DNA of 6,284 bases, taken from NCBI GenBank assembly GCA_900554255.1, contig USGN01000075.1, positions 1 through 6,284 on the forward strand. The letters run 5' to 3'. A model generated the notes under the pieces. That model ran no database searches. It was not told the DNA's origin and saw nothing but the letters and a program-made list of their open reading frames with translations. Position 1 is the first letter of the stretch. Every line of letters begins with the position of its first letter. Positions 4,703-6,284 of this stretch are shown here, piece after piece. The DNA comes from an uncultured Collinsella sp. (GTDB lineage: Bacteria; Actinomycetota; Coriobacteriia; Coriobacteriales; Coriobacteriaceae). The position numbers and the translations under genes were made by a program.

Positions 4703-6284
4703 TGGCTCGGTTTGATAGGAGCTCGGCGGCGGGTGTGGCATATGGCTCGGCCGCGCCGGCGATTGAGGTGCGAGGCCTTAGTTTTGCCTATCCCGGGGTC
4801 AAGGCACCGGTGCTCGAGGGGCTTGATTGGCGTGTTTCCCAAGGTGCGTTTGCACTGCTTGTTGGCGGTACCGGTTCGGGCAAGTCGACGCTGCTGTCGC
4901 TGCTCAAGCCCGAGATCGCTCCAGCGGGCGAGCGCACTGGCGAACTGCGCGTGCTGGGCGAGAACGTTGCCGACATGGACGTGCGGGCATCGGCAGAGCG
5001 CGTGGGTTATGTGTTTCAGGATCCCGAGAACCAGATTGTGTGCGAGACCGTGTGGCACGAGATGGCGTTTGGCCTAGAGAATCTGGGTGTGTCGCGCGAC
5101 GAGATGCGCCGCCGTGTTGCCGAGACCAGCTATTTCTTTGGTCTGGAGGACTGGCTTCATCGTGATACCGATACGCTTTCGGGTGGCCGCAAGCAGCTGC
5201 TGTCGCTTGCCGCCGTCCTGGCGCTGCGCCCGCGCGTGCTGCTGCTCGACGAGCCCACGTCTCAGCTCGATCTCGTTGCTGAGAAGAATTTTCTGCACGC
5301 GCTGTTTCGTGTGAATCGCGAGCTGGGCTGCACGGTTGTTGTGGCGACGCATCAGCCGCGCCCAATGCTCGAATACGCGACGTGTGCGTACCGGATTGAG
5401 GACGGTCGCGTGCGCGAGGTGGCGGATATGGCTTCTTTGGGACGCCGAGAATCGCTGTTTTCCGATGACATGTTGGGGTGGGGTGCCATCCGATGTGCAA
5501 ATAAAGGAGTATTCAGCAGGCGTGAGGACAAATTGGGCTCTCCAGAGCCGCCCGGGGACGTATCGAGCGCGAAAAAAAGTTCAGAATTGGACAAATCGTC
5601 AGAATTTGTGGCGCAAACGTCGCTCGAAAACGGCTCGGAAGCCTTCTCGCGCACGGATGGAAGCAGAATACTCCAAAAAATGCACGGCGGGTCGGCTACC
5701 ACCCTGTCGGAAGGCTGGTTTCGCTACGATCGCGCGGGCGGTTGGGTGCTGCGCGGGCTCGATGTGGCGTTTTCAGCCGGCGCGGTTCATGCGGTCGTGG
5801 GCGGAAACGGCTGTGGCAAGTCGACGATGCTCTCGGTGCTGGCCAAGACGGCTAAGCTGCAGTGTGGCCGCATGGTGCGTGGGACGGCTTCGGCGGCGCT
5901 GCTGCCACAGAATCCCAAGGCATTGCTGGTCGCCGAAACGGTGCGCGACGAGCTGATGGAATGGGCTTCGACCTGCGGATACGACGAGGCCGCAGTACAG
6001 GAGCAGACAGCGCGCCTGGGCCTGGCGGGCTTGGAGGCGCGTCACCCGCACGATCTTTCGGGCGGTCAGCGCCAGCTGCTTGCGTTGGCAAAGCTGCTGT
6101 TGATTGGTCCGGAGTTGCTGCTGCTTGATGAGCCCACCAAGGGCCTTGATCTGACAAGTCGCTGTATTATCGCCCGAGCCCTGCGCGAGCATGCGCAGGC
6201 CGGCGGCACCGTCGTCATTGCCACGCACGACTTAGACTTTGCCGAGCAGGTGTCCGATGACGTCGCCATGATGTTCGACGGCGA
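4702..6284 (+). CDS. Fused double ABC ATPase of an ECF transporter (EcfA-EcfA'), 3' end beyond the window
   Basis: This is the energising part of the ECF importer, a single chain carrying both ATPase halves, as in the YkoD-type proteins. The frame is open from ATG 4702 to the window edge (527 codons, no stop). Domain 1 has an aromatic A-loop Tyr 30, Walker A GGTGSGKST at 55-63, Q-loop FQDPENQ at 105-111, signature LSGGRKQ at 159-165, Walker B LLLDEP at 180-185 and switch His 217. Domain 2 has Tyr 342, Walker A GGNGCGKST at 367-375, Q-loop PQNP at 402-405, signature LSGGQRQ at 452-458, Walker B LLLDEP at 473-478 and His 509. Both halves therefore look able to hydrolyse ATP. A poorly conserved linker covers about 240-335. 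AGAAGAGG ends eight nt before the start, and ATG overlaps the ecfT stop. The missing end is probably short, because the H-loop has already been passed. An S component may lie downstream. Confidence 0.93.
   Translation, partial: MARFDRSSAAGVAYGSAAPAIEVRGLSFAYPGVKAPVLEGLDWRVSQGAFALLVGGTGSGKSTLLSLLKPEIAPAGERTGELRVLGENVADMDVRASAERVGYVFQDPENQIVCETVWHEMAFGLENLGVSRDEMRRRVAETSYFFGLEDWLHRDTDTLSGGRKQLLSLAAVLALRPRVLLLDEPTSQLDLVAEKNFLHALFRVNRELGCTVVVATHQPRPMLEYATCAYRIEDGRVREVADMASLGRRESLFSDDMLGWGAIRCANKGVFSRREDKLGSPEPPGDVSSAKKSSELDKSSEFVAQTSLENGSEAFSRTDGSRILQKMHGGSATTLSEGWFRYDRAGGWVLRGLDVAFSAGAVHAVVGGNGCGKSTMLSVLAKTAKLQCGRMVRGTASAALLPQNPKALLVAETVRDELMEWASTCGYDEAAVQEQTARLGLAGLEARHPHDLSGGQRQLLALAKLLLIGPELLLLDEPTKGLDLTSRCIIARALREHAQAGGTVVIATHDLDFAEQVSDDVAMMFDG
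5485..5700 (+). other. AT-richer, low-complexity linker between the two ATPase halves
   Basis: This stretch encodes roughly residues 262-333 of the fused ATPase. It is rich in Ser, Lys, Glu and Asp, has no ABC motif, and uses codons rare elsewhere in the window (AGG, AGA, ATA, many AAA and TTG). It contains an A7 run (5572-5578), an A6 run (5675-5680) and AAAGGAG (5503-5509), a perfect Shine-Dalgarno-like string. The reading frame stays intact throughout. It most likely forms a flexible, fast-evolving tether; it could also be the remains of an intergenic region joined when two ecfA genes fused. Confidence 0.6.

Noticed and set aside
3632..4741. 369-codon open frame on the minus strand
   Set aside because: It is antisense to ecfT and is Arg/His/Gln-rich, as expected for the complement of a GC-rich membrane protein gene. 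No motif is recognisable.
5336..5956. 206-codon frame overlapping the fused ATPase in another plus frame
   Set aside because: The frame beginning at 4702 contains all ABC motifs on both sides of this stretch without interruption, so the alternative frame is a shadow rather than a separate gene or a frameshift.

Overview
The window is GC-rich, densely coding bacterial DNA, most likely from a high-GC Gram-positive of the class Coriobacteriia (Collinsella or a relative). That placement is an inference. It rests on base composition, on an actinobacterial-looking PRPP synthetase (FANGEIY near residue 47, HK at 206-207) and on the glmU-prs-pth gene order shared by actinobacteria and Firmicutes. No mobile element, tRNA, rRNA or CRISPR array was found.

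The left 3.6 kb is housekeeping and is read from the minus strand, in transcription order glmU (3615-2203), prs (2010-1024), pth (781-152). GlmU makes UDP-GlcNAc for peptidoglycan, Prs makes PRPP for nucleotide and cofactor synthesis, and Pth recycles peptidyl-tRNA. The cluster is not one simple operon. A strong intrinsic terminator (2153-2187) follows glmU, and prs has a candidate promoter of its own. A 105-nt nested hairpin (896-1000) fills most of the gap between prs and pth, where many relatives carry the ribosomal protein gene rplY/ctc. A second GC-rich, terminator-like hairpin (5-45) ends the cluster at the left edge.

The right 2.5 kb is divergently transcribed on the plus strand and encodes an energy-coupling factor (ECF) type vitamin or metal importer. 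It holds a membrane EcfT protein (3809-4702) followed, with a 1-base stop/start overlap, by one long gene (4702 to beyond 6284) that fuses two complete ABC ATPase domains. The fused ATPase runs off the right edge. No substrate-binding S component is present, so the cargo cannot be named. The linker between the two ATPase halves is AT-richer than its surroundings, low in complexity, and carries A7 and A6 tracts and an internal Shine-Dalgarno-like AAAGGAG.

Nothing here is clearly a new system. The best leads are the long nested hairpin in the place of rplY, the composition-shifted linker in the fused EcfA, and the diverged coupling motif in EcfT.
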